Positions 19,634-20,821 of a stretch of DNA of 20,821 nucleotides are shown here, one piece after another (position 1 is the first letter of the stretch; every line of letters begins with the position of its first letter). The stretch covers positions 1 through 20,821 of the forward strand of contig JBNGIO010002537.1 in NCBI GenBank assembly GCA_049999805.1, in the 5' to 3' direction. A model generated the notes under the pieces. That model was not told the origin of the DNA and ran no database searches. It saw only the letters and a program-made list of their open reading frames with translations. Source of the DNA: Folioceros fuciformis. Its lineage: Eukaryota; Anthocerotophyta; Anthocerotopsida; Anthocerotales. The position numbers and the translations under genes are program-made.

Positions 19634-20821
<1,188 letters not shown>

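Overview
The window is nuclear DNA of a land plant. The evidence is a complete plant callose synthase with 29 spliceosomal introns, a chloroplast CGLD27/Ycf36-type protein, a plant mitochondrial dicarboxylate carrier, a decayed E-type pentatricopeptide repeat (PPR) gene and a plant hexokinase. Introns are short: all 29 callose synthase introns lie between about 79 and 214 bp. That fits a bryophyte (moss-like) genome better than a fern, gymnosperm or large angiosperm genome. The lineage is inferred and cannot be fixed from the sequence alone.

Layout. Positions 1-1055 hold no recognisable gene and include the 3' flank of the callose synthase. Positions 1056-9953 (minus) are a callose synthase gene whose 30 exons I reconstructed by hand; they join in frame to about 1805 codons, and one intron has a GC-AG boundary. 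Its upstream region (9954 to about 10795) is C/A-rich on the plus strand, so G-rich on the sense strand of the gene. It has a 33-bp tandem repeat and two canonical G-quadruplex motifs. Positions 11155-12060 (minus) are an intronless mitochondrial dicarboxylate carrier in an AT-rich block. It is head-to-head with a four-exon CGLD27-like plastid gene (12789-14171, plus) that contains a 29-nt micro-exon. An antisense tRNA-like element with an encoded CCA end follows at 14225-14310. Positions 14988-16672 (minus) are a PPR pseudogene broken by several frameshifts. Diverged direct repeats of its N-terminal region run on to about 17340, and a near-perfect 22-bp hairpin lies among them. From 17340 to 19633 I recognise no gene apart from one protein-like 64-codon ORF. 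Positions 19634-20821 (minus) are the 3' part of a hexokinase with no intron in the visible portion; its N-terminus lies beyond the window.

The genes are an ordinary mix of plant metabolism, cell-wall and organelle functions and show no sign of forming one pathway. I found no clearly new biological system. The items most worth a second look are the intron-rich CalS11/12-type gene with its GC-AG intron, the G-quadruplex cluster upstream of it, the micro-exon, the tRNA-like element, the hairpin at 17193-17240 and the intronless hexokinase.
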